A stretch of DNA of 47,870 nucleotides from Candidatus Peribacteria bacterium (GCA_943357915.1 CALRGQ010000004.1:1-47870); one strand, 5' to 3'; counted from the stretch's first letter, positions 17,844 through 25,010 are shown. The notes: generated by a model from the sequence alone, not told the origin. Numbers and translations: made by a program.

Positions 17844-18031
17844 AGAAATGGGGAGAAGAGCGGGATTATTCCCGCGGTAATGAGAGTGGGTCTACTGACC
17901 CGCAGACTGAGAGGTGATAATCGGGATTTTTCCGCATACAGCTTATCGCAGCGCCTTCCGGTGAGATCGTCTGAATCTCTGGTGGCACTCCGATGATGTG
18001 CAGATCATAGCGAAAAAAGATGCACGTGCAA
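17844..18031 (-). promoter_or_regulatory. rpoC promoter and structured leader
   Basis: On the minus strand, TTGCAC (18026-18031), 16 bases, TATGAT (18004-18009), placing the start about 150 bases before the rpoC ATG. The leader contains two perfect short hairpins close to the start codon: GCGGGA-TTAT-TCCCGC (17860-17875) and GGGTC-TACT-GACCC (17888-17901). Neither has a T-run, so they look more like translational or stability elements than terminators. Confidence 0.5.
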
Positions 18032-18053
18032 GTATAAATATCAGCACTGGTCC

Positions 18054-18413
18054 TTACATCATCTTCTTCGCTCCAAACTCTGCGAATAAATTCTGAAATG
18101 ATCCGTCATATGCACCGAGTGCTGAACGAAGTGTCTTCATCTCGTCTTCACTTATGGTCAATGTCGACGAAGCGTTCATCAGCGCATTCTGTTCATCCGT
18201 CATATGTGCAGCCTGCACTTGTTCTGCGATATTGACGTGAAGCACAATGAACGATGTACAGCTCTCACAGTTCAGCTGCAGGAGCATATAATTATCACTC
18301 GCGAGCTTGACCGAAGGAAACTCGACTGGAATACGCGTACCACATTGTGGGCAACGCATCTGCTCATGAATGCGGGAGAGAATCTGGTGGAGAGCGTGGG
18401 GATTGAAATCCAT
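18054..18413 (-). CDS. Small zinc-ribbon protein, function unknown
   Basis: 119 residues from the ATG at 18413; an in-frame GTG at 18419 would add two, but it lies only one base from the -10 box. Two CxxC pairs (CPQC about 21-24, CESC about 50-53) can form a zinc ribbon, with the sequence RCPQCGTRIPVEFPSV between strands. The C-terminal half is probably helical (ISEDEMKTLRSALGAYDGSFQNLF). I do not recognise a family with certainty; CpXC-type zinc-ribbon proteins are similar in layout. It is expressed from its own, apparently leaderless, promoter and ends just before the rpoC promoter. Confidence 0.8.
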   Translation of the reverse strand: MDFNPHALHQILSRIHEQMRCPQCGTRIPVEFPSVKLASDNYMLLQLNCESCTSFIVLHVNIAEQVQAAHMTDEQNALMNASSTLTISEDEMKTLRSALGAYDGSFQNLFAEFGAKKMM

Positions 18414-18420
18414 TGACACT

Positions 18421-18449
18421 ATTGTAGCAAAAACTAGTTACTTCGTCAG
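18421..18449 (-). promoter_or_regulatory. Leaderless promoter of the zinc-ribbon gene
   Basis: CTGACG (18444-18449), 17 bases, TACAAT (18421-18426) on the minus strand, then only seven bases to the ATG. Transcription would start at or next to the A of the start codon. Confidence 0.6.
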
Positions 18450-18518
18450 CCAATTAGGACACGGGTTTGACTTTCTATCAATGCATACTTTTCACCTGTA
18501 CCCGCTAGGATACGATCC

Positions 18519-19208
18519 ATGCCCGCCAAAAAAACCTCCGCAAAAAAGGCTCCGAAGAAGATAGTAGCCCGCAAACCGGTTACAGCACTCCACTCGGTAA
18601 AAGTGACAAAAAAAATAACGCAAGCTGTAAAACCCCTCATGACGCAGGCTCCACGAACTCTCGTTGCTGTCAAAAAACCGACACGCAATCTGCATCTCGG
18701 CATGCACGCCATCATCGCTGGGTCTGCCATTTGCGTGATGCTGCTTTTGGGAATTGCCGAACGAGAAGTATTTTCAACAAATCTAAGCTCAGCGGAAGAC
18801 TCTGTACCAGTAACGATCGGACTTGAACACACAGCTCCGCTCTCACTCTCTGTGCTTTTTGCAAAAAAAGAGAATGCCGGATACGTGTCCATTAGCAACC
18901 ATTCAAGTGAAACCATCCATTTGAATTTACCGTCATCATGGAAACGTACTGAAGTAACGGGTGCCGATCTTAAGGATGTCATGCAAGGCATTCCGAACTT
19001 TGGCTTTTCGCGTTGGACTCTGCCAGGAAAAGCAGGAATGAAACTACTCATGGACTCAGCTCCAAGTGCCGTGTTTTTTGACTCGGTCTCGTCAGCAACT
19101 GCTGCAGTGGACCTGAAGACGATTGATCTCACTACGATGGGCGTGAGCAATAAAATCGTTTTGGTGCAGAAACAGACGCTCGTGCCGCTATGGGTCTCTG
19201 CTGAATAA
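18519..19208 (+). CDS. Membrane-anchored protein with Lys/Ala-rich cytoplasmic tail, function unknown
   Basis: 229 residues. The first 60 or so are Lys/Ala/Thr-rich (MPAKKTSAKKAPKKIVARK), similar in composition to histone H1-like tails and to the extension of S10 in this window. One membrane helix follows (about 68-85, IIAGSAICVMLLLGI). The outer part (about 86-229) is probably a beta-rich domain (VTIGLEHTAPLSLSVLF, VSISNHSSETIHLNLPSSW) that I cannot assign. Positive-inside topology puts the basic tail in the cytoplasm, where it could bind nucleic acid or phospholipid (inference). A TAGGAT sequence seven bases before the ATG may be a leaderless -10. Confidence 0.8.
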   Translation: MPAKKTSAKKAPKKIVARKPVTALHSVKVTKKITQAVKPLMTQAPRTLVAVKKPTRNLHLGMHAIIAGSAICVMLLLGIAEREVFSTNLSSAEDSVPVTIGLEHTAPLSLSVLFAKKENAGYVSISNHSSETIHLNLPSSWKRTEVTGADLKDVMQGIPNFGFSRWTLPGKAGMKLLMDSAPSAVFFDSVSSATAAVDLKTIDLTTMGVSNKIVLVQKQTLVPLWVSAE

Positions 19209-19261
19209 CATACAACCGCGGCAAGCATTCCGCTCTCAACTGCACGGGTATTTTCATCGTA

Positions 19262-19267
19262 TATACT
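19262..19267 (+). promoter_or_regulatory. -10 box of the CofE-like gene (leaderless)
   Basis: TATACT lies six bases before the ATG at 19274. The -35 region is weak. No ribosome-binding site is visible. Confidence 0.5.
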
Positions 19268-19273
19268 ACGCTC

Positions 19274-20026
19274 ATGCAGATCCTCCCGATCCAAACTTCC
19301 CTGCTTCAACGTAGCTCTGACCTCGCAGCCGAGATTCTAAAGAACATAACATTCGAGCCGGGTGATATTCTGGTGATTTCATCAAAAGCAGTTGCAACCG
19401 TAGAAGATGCCGCAGTTTCACTTGCGAATCTGGCGCCAAGCGCCGAAGCTACCAAAATTTCTCGAAAGTGCGATCAGGATCCACGGTTCACCGAATTCGT
19501 CTTACGAGAAACCAAACGAATGAACGGCGATGTTGTTGGAACATCACCGCACGTACTGCTGACCTCACTCAAGCCGACTGGCATGAATCATGGTCGGATC
19601 TTGTGCCCAAACGCCGGAGCAGATCAGTCTAATACTGAAAAAGATTATTCGATCGGCTGGCCGCTTGATCCGGTCAGATCCGCCGTATCACTCCGGAAAA
19701 AGCTTGGCGTTCCGATCATCATCTCGGATTCATGTTGTGTTCCCGGAAGACTAGGTGTGACAGCTTTTGCACTTGTATGTGCAGGTATTGATCCGTTCCG
19801 AAGTGAGATCGGCACCAAAGATCTATTCGGGAAAACAATGCGCATGACACAAGAAGCAGTTGCTGATCAGCTTGCGACAGCTGCAAACGCAGTCATGGGA
19901 AATTCCGCACAGTGCATTCCGGCAGCAGTCATCAGAAATTCTGGCATACCCGCTTCGGGGTTTTCCGGTTGGGTGGAGGGGATCGAGCCGGAGGAGGATT
20001 TGTTCAGAGGTATTTTGCGAGTGTAA
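19274..20026 (+). CDS. CofE-like gamma-glutamyl ligase (F420-0:glutamate ligase family)
   Basis: 250 residues, the usual size of the CofE domain. Family words are present in order: GDILVISSKAVATVEDAAVSL (about 29), HGRILCPNAGADQSN (about 107-114), GWPLDPVRSAVSLRKKLG, and IISDSCCVPGRLGVTAFAL, the last being close to the DTFGRPWR-GQ-- region of true CofE but divergent. CofE adds gamma-linked glutamates to coenzyme F420-0 using GTP. No other F420 gene is in view and CPR genomes generally lack the cofactor, so the substrate may differ. The call to the family is firm; the reaction is uncertain. The gene looks leaderless and is followed by a long palindrome and a formyltransferase gene. Confidence 0.85.
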   Translation: MQILPIQTSLLQRSSDLAAEILKNITFEPGDILVISSKAVATVEDAAVSLANLAPSAEATKISRKCDQDPRFTEFVLRETKRMNGDVVGTSPHVLLTSLKPTGMNHGRILCPNAGADQSNTEKDYSIGWPLDPVRSAVSLRKKLGVPIIISDSCCVPGRLGVTAFALVCAGIDPFRSEIGTKDLFGKTMRMTQEAVADQLATAANAVMGNSAQCIPAAVIRNSGIPASGFSGWVEGIEPEEDLFRGILRV

Positions 20027-20044
20027 AGAAATGTCGCAATCGTT

Positions 20045-20082
20045 TTTTTGTAGAGACGCAAAATCTTGCGTCTCTACAAAAA
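20045..20082. repeat. Perfect 17-bp palindrome with AATC loop
   Basis: TTTTTGTAGAGACGCAA (20045-20061) is matched exactly by its complement at 20066-20082. The core gtagagacgcaa...ttgcgtctctac resembles a palindrome I recall from intergenic regions of several phyla (cyanobacteria, Bacteroidetes). It could also end transcription of the upstream gene, but the T-run is on the wrong side for a standard terminator. Confidence 0.75.
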
Positions 20083-20133
20083 CGGCATCTGCAGTACTTC
20101 TTTTTTTGCCCACCTTCCTGGTACTCTCTCCTC

Positions 20134-20727
20134 ATGAAATTTATCATTCTCTGCTCCTCCCGCGGTACCGTCATGGAATCCGTGCTTGAGAGCGTGAAGA
20201 AAAAAGAATTGACGGCTCAGTGCATGGGGCTTGTTGCCGACAGAGCAGACCGTGGGTGTGTTACGCGAGCAAAAGAGTTTCGTATTCCAGTTGAGATTGT
20301 TGAGATGCGAAAAGAAGAATCACGAGAGGCGTATGACAAACGCATCGATGTAGCGATCATGAAACTGGATGGTGACGACGAGGTGATTATCGCATGTATG
20401 GGCTGGATGTGGATGCTTGGCTCCGAGTTTGTCAGCAGATACAAAAACCGGATTCTCAACGTTCATCCTGCTCTCTTGCCCAAGCACCCAGGCGCTCATG
20501 CTCATGACTTGGTACTTGCAGCAAAAGATACCGAGTCTGGCATGACGATTCATCTCATCGACGAGGGAATGGACACCGGAAAAATTCTACTCCAGAAAAC
20601 CTGTCCTGTGCTTCCAGATGACACAGTGCAAACGCTCAAAGAACGAGTGCAGGCTCTGGAATGCGAGTGGTACCCGAAAACGCTGCAGATGGTAGAGATG
20701 GGTGAGATAAAAGTGAATAATGAATAG
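20134..20727 (+). CDS. PurN-like formyltransferase
   Basis: 197 residues from the ATG at 20134 (MKFIILCSSRGTVMESVL); the frame is open further upstream, but that part crosses the palindrome. The formyltransferase core is clear: NVHPALLPKHPG (N109, H111) and MDTGKILLQ (D147) match the Asn-His-Asp catalytic triad of glycinamide ribonucleotide transformylase, and SGMTIHLIDEG matches the sugar/folate-binding region. PurN transfers formyl from 10-formyl-THF to GAR in purine synthesis. The N-terminal loop (SSRGTVMES instead of SGNGSNLQ) differs from classical PurN, so the substrate may be a different amine. The last four residues (VNNE) and the stop are encoded by a heptamer repeat. Confidence 0.85.
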   Translation: MKFIILCSSRGTVMESVLESVKKKELTAQCMGLVADRADRGCVTRAKEFRIPVEIVEMRKEESREAYDKRIDVAIMKLDGDDEVIIACMGWMWMLGSEFVSRYKNRILNVHPALLPKHPGAHAHDLVLAAKDTESGMTIHLIDEGMDTGKILLQKTCPVLPDDTVQTLKERVQALECEWYPKTLQMVEMGEIKVNNE

Positions 20728-20783
20728 TGAATAATGAAAATAATTACTGTAAGATTTTTCTCTTTTCATTTATCACTTTTCAT
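20713..20783. repeat. Heptamer repeats forming a hairpin between convergent genes
   Basis: GTGAATA, ATGAATA, GTGAATA, ATGAAAA (20713-20740) overlap the purN-like stop. A second set of seven-base units lies on the other strand (TGAAAAG, TGATAAA, TGAAAAG, AGAAAAA, about 20757-20784). The arms 20726-20740 and 20763-20777 can pair in 13 of 15 positions, and a T-run lies in the loop side. The hairpin may serve as a bidirectional terminator between the two convergent genes. Confidence 0.6.
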
Positions 20784-20786
20784 TCA

Positions 20787-21503
20787 TCAAATGTATCCCT
20801 CCGCATGTAACCGGATTTTTGGAATCCCAAAATCGGTCAGACACGTTTCTTTCACGTCTTTGACCATTTCCGGTGCGCCACAAATATAGATTCCAGCGTC
20901 TGGATGCGCAGCGTTTATACTTGGCAGATGCTGCTGCACGTGGCCACGCAGACCAGTCCAGGATTCATCATCACCACTGAGGACCGGATGAAAAACAAAA
21001 TTCGGATATGCTCGTGCAAGAGACATAAAATCTTGAAGCCAGAAAAAATCTTGAGGATGGCGCACGCCGAAAAGTACGTGCATCGGACGGGTGTCTTTTT
21101 TCTCTTCGAGCAAATCTATGAGCTGACTCCGAAACGGTGCGACGCCTGCACCGGTAGCGATAAAGATACACGCCGGATCCGTCTCCTTCACGAGAAACAG
21201 TCCAAACGGACCCTGAATACGTACAGGAGTCCCCTCTTGTATCACCTGCTCGATCCACATGCTCGCCCGTCCCCCCTCCTTCAGCTTCACGCCAAACAGC
21301 AGCTCTGTCTCCCCCGGCGCAGACGCAATGGAGTATGCACGAGCCTGGATATTCGTCCGATCTTCCACGAGCGGCACATCAAACAAAACAAATTGCCCAG
21401 CCTTAAACGTCATTCCTTCCGGCCGCGTAAACCGGAGTTCATAGACACCCGGTGCGACGAGTGCCTTTTTGGTGCAGACGATAGTGTAAGCAGGCGTGGG
21501 CAT
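20787..21503 (-). CDS. FAD/NAD(P)-dependent oxidoreductase (ferredoxin reductase-like)
   Basis: 238 residues. The FAD-binding barrel has the RAYSIAS motif (55-61). The pyridine-nucleotide domain has ATGAGVAPFRS (116-126), FGVRHPQDFFW and the C-terminal YICGAPEMVKDV. This is the ferredoxin-NADP reductase superfamily, which moves electrons between NAD(P)H and a protein partner. Its ATG shares a base with the carA stop (TGATG), so it is translationally coupled to pyrimidine synthesis. That suggests PyrK, the electron-transfer subunit of dihydroorotate dehydrogenase. However, PyrK carries a C-terminal four-Cys [2Fe-2S] site, and this protein ends without it (RLHAEGYI). A stand-alone reductase or a cluster-less PyrK substitute are both possible. 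Confidence 0.85.
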   Translation of the reverse strand: MPTPAYTIVCTKKALVAPGVYELRFTRPEGMTFKAGQFVLFDVPLVEDRTNIQARAYSIASAPGETELLFGVKLKEGGRASMWIEQVIQEGTPVRIQGPFGLFLVKETDPACIFIATGAGVAPFRSQLIDLLEEKKDTRPMHVLFGVRHPQDFFWLQDFMSLARAYPNFVFHPVLSGDDESWTGLRGHVQQHLPSINAAHPDAGIYICGAPEMVKDVKETCLTDFGIPKIRLHAEGYI

Positions 21504-22633
21504 CAGCTTTGTTTCTTCAAGCTCGTCAAAAATTCATCAAATAAATAATTCGCATCTTCCGGACCCGGCGCTGCTTCCGGATGAAACTGCACCGACAGAA
21601 ATTTCCCAGAATCATGACGAATGCCTTCGACGGATCCATCATTCGCATTCGTGAACCACACCTGCCAACCGGTCGGCAACTTGTCCGAGACTGCAAACCC
21701 GTGATTCTGCGATGTGATGATGCAGCGCTTGGTTGGCTTGCCATCTTTCCACTCTACGCATGGCTGATTGGCTCCGCGGTGACCGTATTTCAGCTTGTAC
21801 GTATCTCCACCAATCGCGAGAGCCAGTAGCTGATTTCCAAGACAAATCCCAAATGTCGGAATCCCCTTCTGCAATGCAAATTTGATCTGCTCGATCGTCG
21901 CCTTGCACTTTTTCGGATCCCCGGGACCGTTACTCAGAAACAGTGCATCGTATTGGAGCGTTGAATTTTTGAGGTCGTAATTCCACGGCACGCGGTGCAC
22001 TGTCACTCCCCTCTTAAGCCACGAGCGCAGAATATTGCGCTTAATTCCACAGTCATACGCAATGATCTTTGCTACCGGCCCCAGCGGAAAATCCGCTTTG
22101 TTCGGCTCGTAGGTTATGGCTTCTGTGCACGAAACATCAGCAACCAAGTTCCCTTCATTCGGATCCTGAATACTTATGACTTCTGACTTATGACTTATGA
22201 CTTTTTCGTCATCCTGCACAATCCGCCCCAGCATCACACCCGTCTCACGTAACTTTTTTGTGAGTGCCCGTGTATCGATCCCTGAAATTCCTGGAATACC
22301 ATGATGAACCATCCATTCGTGCAGAGAACTTACTGCTGTGAAGTGACTAAAGTCACGGCTTTCATTTGCGCAGATAATCGCCCGAACGTGAATGTCCTCG
22401 CTTTCGAAATTTTTACTGAATCCATACTCGTTTTTGGCTTCACTCGGCACACCGTAATTCCCGATGAACGGAAACGTAAACGTGAGAATTTGCCCACGAT
22501 AGCTGGGGTCAGTCATCGACTCCGGATAGCCAACCATGCCGGTATTAAAAACCACTTCGCCATCAGTATCGGTCTGTGCGCCAAAAGATTGGCCTTTGAA
22601 CACTGTGCCGTCTTGGAGTATCAGAGTTGCCAT
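21503..22633 (-). CDS. carA: Carbamoyl-phosphate synthase small subunit
   Basis: 376 residues from the ATG at 22633 (MATLILQDGTVFKGQSFG, the normal CarA start); an upstream in-frame ATG (22675) is rejected because the promoter lies inside it. The N-terminal domain has the usual GYPESMTDPSYRGQILTF and GIDTRALTKKLRETG. The class I glutaminase has the nucleophile in CLGNQLLALAIGG (about 263) and the His-Glu of FHPEAAPGPED (about 348). CarA releases ammonia from glutamine for CarB, which makes carbamoyl phosphate for pyrimidines and arginine. carB is not in the window. A variable loop (KVISHKSEVIS) is encoded by a heptamer repeat. The downstream reductase is coupled by a TGATG overlap. Confidence 0.95.
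   Translation of the reverse strand: MATLILQDGTVFKGQSFGAQTDTDGEVVFNTGMVGYPESMTDPSYRGQILTFTFPFIGNYGVPSEAKNEYGFSKNFESEDIHVRAIICANESRDFSHFTAVSSLHEWMVHHGIPGISGIDTRALTKKLRETGVMLGRIVQDDEKVISHKSEVISIQDPNEGNLVADVSCTEAITYEPNKADFPLGPVAKIIAYDCGIKRNILRSWLKRGVTVHRVPWNYDLKNSTLQYDALFLSNGPGDPKKCKATIEQIKFALQKGIPTFGICLGNQLLALAIGGDTYKLKYGHRGANQPCVEWKDGKPTKRCIITSQNHGFAVSDKLPTGWQVWFTNANDGSVEGIRHDSGKFLSVQFHPEAAPGPEDANYLFDEFLTSLKKQS
22172..22206. repeat. Heptamer repeat inside carA
   Basis: On the plus strand the units are ACTTATG, ACTTCTG, ACTTATG, ACTTATG, ACTTTTT, encoding KVISHKSEVIS in the linker between the two CarA domains, where length varies in the family. It is the only coding example of the seven-base arrays seen in the window. 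Confidence 0.7.
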
Positions 22634-22640
22634 TGGAGAG

Positions 22641-22669
22641 AGTGTACGGGAAATAATGATGTCGTGCAA
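22641..22669 (-). promoter_or_regulatory. Leaderless promoter of carA
   Basis: TTGCAC (22664-22669), exactly 17 bases, TACACT (22641-22646) on the minus strand, then seven bases to the ATG. This supports the start at 22633 and a leaderless transcript without attenuator or riboswitch. Confidence 0.65.
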
Positions 22670-22751
22670 CCTCACATGAGCTATTTTTTCGTATCACAAT
22701 GATACGATTAGGCAGCTAAGCACTATGCTGGAGTGAGCCTAGGGACGGGTC

Positions 22752-23183
22752 TTAGGAATGAGCTTTGATATACGTTGCAATACACTGAGCAAAGTCCGAC
22801 AAGTCATCAAGATCATCCGTGAGGTGCTTAAAGATCTTCTTCGGGTCAATCTTCGCATATTCGTGAACCATGAGATTGCGAAGACCGCGCGCACTCACCA
22901 ACTTTTTCCGAAGCCTAGCCGGAATAATGCCGTGTGACTCCAAAATGACAAAAATGTCTTCGTCAGTACGAGGCGGCCGCAGGTCATTCACACTGATAAG
23001 AAGCCGCGCGATATCGATGCAGGATTCGATGGCGACGTGTAGCTTGCGTTCCGCTGCTGATCGCTTGATCTCGTCTTTCAAAAATTCGCTCTGGGTCCAC
23101 TGTGCATACCCCTTCAGAGTTTGCATTTCGCCACGCAGGTACTCAAGCTTTCGAATCACAGTGTTGATGTCCGACGGTGTCAT
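22752..23183 (-). CDS. hepT: HepT-like HEPN ribonuclease toxin (DUF86)
   Basis: 143 residues, the normal length of HepT. The all-helical HEPN fold carries the signature RNLMVHEY (R102, H107, Y109), i.e. RX4HXY. Arg and His form the RNase site and the Tyr is the residue AMPylated by MntA in characterised type VII systems. Its ATG overlaps the antitoxin stop (ATGA), so synthesis is coupled with the antitoxin first. All active-site residues are intact. The module may act as a toxin-antitoxin or defence unit; which one cannot be read from sequence. Confidence 0.87.
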   Translation of the reverse strand: MTPSDINTVIRKLEYLRGEMQTLKGYAQWTQSEFLKDEIKRSAAERKLHVAIESCIDIARLLISVNDLRPPRTDEDIFVILESHGIIPARLRKKLVSARGLRNLMVHEYAKIDPKKIFKHLTDDLDDLSDFAQCIATYIKAHS

Positions 23184-23617
23184 AACGTACGAGAGGAAAG
23201 AATCTTCTGAAGCGTGATTTTATTGTCACGCTCCATGTAGTAGCGTTCATCATCATATTCTCTCCAGACACGGACTTCGTACAGTGCGCGTTTCATACGG
23301 GTCTTCTGAAAAAGCGGACAGCCAGCGTGGACGGCATTGTACTGGAGCAAGATTGACGCATCCTGAAGCATGACAATATCGACAATCTCACTCTCAACGC
23401 CAAGCGCATCCGCAATCTCCGACATGAGCGCAAGCCTGATCTTAAAACGCTTATCTTTGGAAACGGAATCTTTGAGAAGAAAGGCAAGATCAATATCACT
23501 CTCAGCATCGTCCCGGCCATAGGACCTGGAACCGAAAAGGTAGATGAGTTCAATCGGATACTTCTTGGCAACGCTGCGGACGACCCGACGAAGAAGGTCA
23601 AGACTGATCAGTTTCAT
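23180..23617 (-). CDS. mntA: MntA-like nucleotidyltransferase antitoxin
   Basis: 145 residues from the ATG at 23617, chosen because TAGAAT (23625-23630) lies seven bases upstream; an ATG at 23626 is possible. The minimal nucleotidyltransferase motif GSX10DXD is present as GSRSYGRDDAESDID (29-43), followed by a second acidic strand (VESEIVDIVML). In the HepT/MntA family this enzyme transfers AMP to a Tyr of the toxin and so neutralises it. It overlaps hepT by four bases. A second, different HEPN/nucleotidyltransferase pair lies at 42134-42819 with the reverse gene order. Confidence 0.87.
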   Translation of the reverse strand: MKLISLDLLRRVVRSVAKKYPIELIYLFGSRSYGRDDAESDIDLAFLLKDSVSKDKRFKIRLALMSEIADALGVESEIVDIVMLQDASILLQYNAVHAGCPLFQKTRMKRALYEVRVWREYDDERYYMERDNKITLQKILSSRTL

Positions 23618-23675
23618 GGACGGCATTCTAGCATGATTTTTGGCTGAACGTCGCAAGAGAAATCCTCATGAAACC

Positions 23676-24005
23676 TTATGCTTTATTACCAGATAGTAAC
23701 TGATACACTTTTCCATTTGCCTCATGCATAATTCGAGCCGCTGCATTCACCCCTGTATACGCTGCTCCCAGTGTGAGTTTATTTCCCACTGTTACAGCGC
23801 CCGTCACAAGAGATGCTGTGCCCACAATAGGTAGTGCCAAAAGAGCACGGGATGCCTTTACTGTCTTTCCTATAGTGTCGCTCACCATCTTGACGACGGT
23901 CGTAGAACTCTCAGCTCCATCTGGCTTTGTCCACCCAGAGAGGGTGTCCTCTATCCCTGGTCCTGCAGTTCCTGCGTCAGCCGGTGAGTGTGCGTCGTGG
24001 GACAT
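23676..24005 (-). CDS. Small hydrophobic protein, function unknown
   Basis: 109 residues, no recognised family. A polar N-terminus rich in Ala, Asp, Gly and Pro (MSHDAHSPADAGTAGPG) is followed by a long hydrophobic, Gly/Ala-rich stretch (about 55-92, LLALPIVGTASLVTGAVTVG) and a short tail. The layout (polar low-complexity start, then a greasy Gly/Ala region) repeats that of the 319-residue protein encoded 27 bases upstream, so the two are probably partners in one membrane-associated assembly. It is the last gene of the cluster. Confidence 0.7.
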   Translation of the reverse strand: MSHDAHSPADAGTAGPGIEDTLSGWTKPDGAESSTTVVKMVSDTIGKTVKASRALLALPIVGTASLVTGAVTVGNKLTLGAAYTGVNAAARIMHEANGKVYQLLSGNKA

Positions 24006-24032
24006 GAAAGTTTGTGTGTTTTTCTAAAATAA

Positions 24033-24992
24033 TTAAAATCCAAACAACCATTTCGCAGCAGTGCCCATAAAGCCACCGCCTCCAACTGCAGGAGCTGCCA
24101 CAGTGCCTCCAGCTGCTGGAGTAACCGCAGTACCTAAAGTCGATAATCCTCCCTTCACGATCGTTGCGAATGAACTGGAGAGGGCTGTAAGGAATGCTGG
24201 AATACCACCTGGAGTCAACGATGCACCATACAGCAATGCTATCGCTACGGCTGTCGTCTTCTTGTGTGCCCACATTTCTTTGATAATAGATTTTGCCATG
24301 TGTCCCGCGCCAAGGAAGGCAACGGCAGCGGCATCAATTTTATTGTGCCCTTCGCGAGGCTCGATGATGCCAAGCTTAGCCTCCACAAAGTGGAGAATGT
24401 CGCGCGGAATATCCAGAATCCAGTTTGCAACGTTAATGGACGGTCGCAACACAACTGTCTTGATCGGATTCAATATAAATTTATTAAGCGGTCGTCCAAC
24501 AAGGCCATACGCAGTATCTCGAACATCTTTTGCCAATCCACCGGAAAATGAAGCAGCTTTCTTCACACCATTTTCTAACCAACGATACGGAGGGAAATAT
24601 TTTCTTGCGAGTGACGCAGTACCCCAGGCAGCACCCCCAAGAATCGCCAAGGGTGGAGAAAAGATGCCACCAACCGTTAAAAGAGCCCTTGTAAGCTTGC
24701 CACGAGAAGGCAATGCAGGTCCGTCAGAATTTTGCAGGCAATCAGGAGTGGGAATAATGGGTTTCTGTGGATGAGTTTCATGTCGCACAAGACCATGCGG
24801 ATGAACCGGAGCTGGTGAGTGAGACGTGTGATCCGCCGGCGCGGCTGCTGCTGCCGGAGAAGCTGCGCCACCAAGAGCTTTATCAACATTATTCTTAGTG
24901 TCAGTTTGCCCCGCAGCTACTGGAGCATGTGCTGCAGCTTCTGGCGGATGACTAGGATGAGCCGATGGAGCTGAGGAATGTTTTTCTGACAT
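24033..24992 (-). CDS. His/Pro/Ala-rich protein with hydrophobic segments, function unknown
   Basis: 319 residues. The first 85 or so are low-complexity (HPSHPPEAAAHAPVAAG, then AASPAAAAAPADHTSHSPAP). Several hydrophobic or amphipathic segments follow (LLTVGGIFSPPLAILGGAAW about 105-125; TAVAIALLYGASLTPGGIPA about 245-265), and the end is very Gly/Ala-rich (AAGGTVAAPAVGGGGFMG). No signal peptide, and no catalytic motif is recognisable. The gene lies 18 bases after the 934-residue protein gene and 27 bases before the 109-residue protein gene on the same strand, so the three form an operon. Confidence 0.75.
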   Translation of the reverse strand: MSEKHSSAPSAHPSHPPEAAAHAPVAAGQTDTKNNVDKALGGAASPAAAAAPADHTSHSPAPVHPHGLVRHETHPQKPIIPTPDCLQNSDGPALPSRGKLTRALLTVGGIFSPPLAILGGAAWGTASLARKYFPPYRWLENGVKKAASFSGGLAKDVRDTAYGLVGRPLNKFILNPIKTVVLRPSINVANWILDIPRDILHFVEAKLGIIEPREGHNKIDAAAVAFLGAGHMAKSIIKEMWAHKKTTAVAIALLYGASLTPGGIPAFLTALSSSFATIVKGGLSTLGTAVTPAAGGTVAAPAVGGGGFMGTAAKWLFGF

Positions 24993-25010
24993 GATAAACT
25001 CGAGAATTGT

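Noticed and set aside
19912-20133. Longer start for the PurN-like protein
   Set aside because: The added 74 residues run through the end of the CofE-like gene in another frame and through the palindrome. The family start is at the ATG at 20134.
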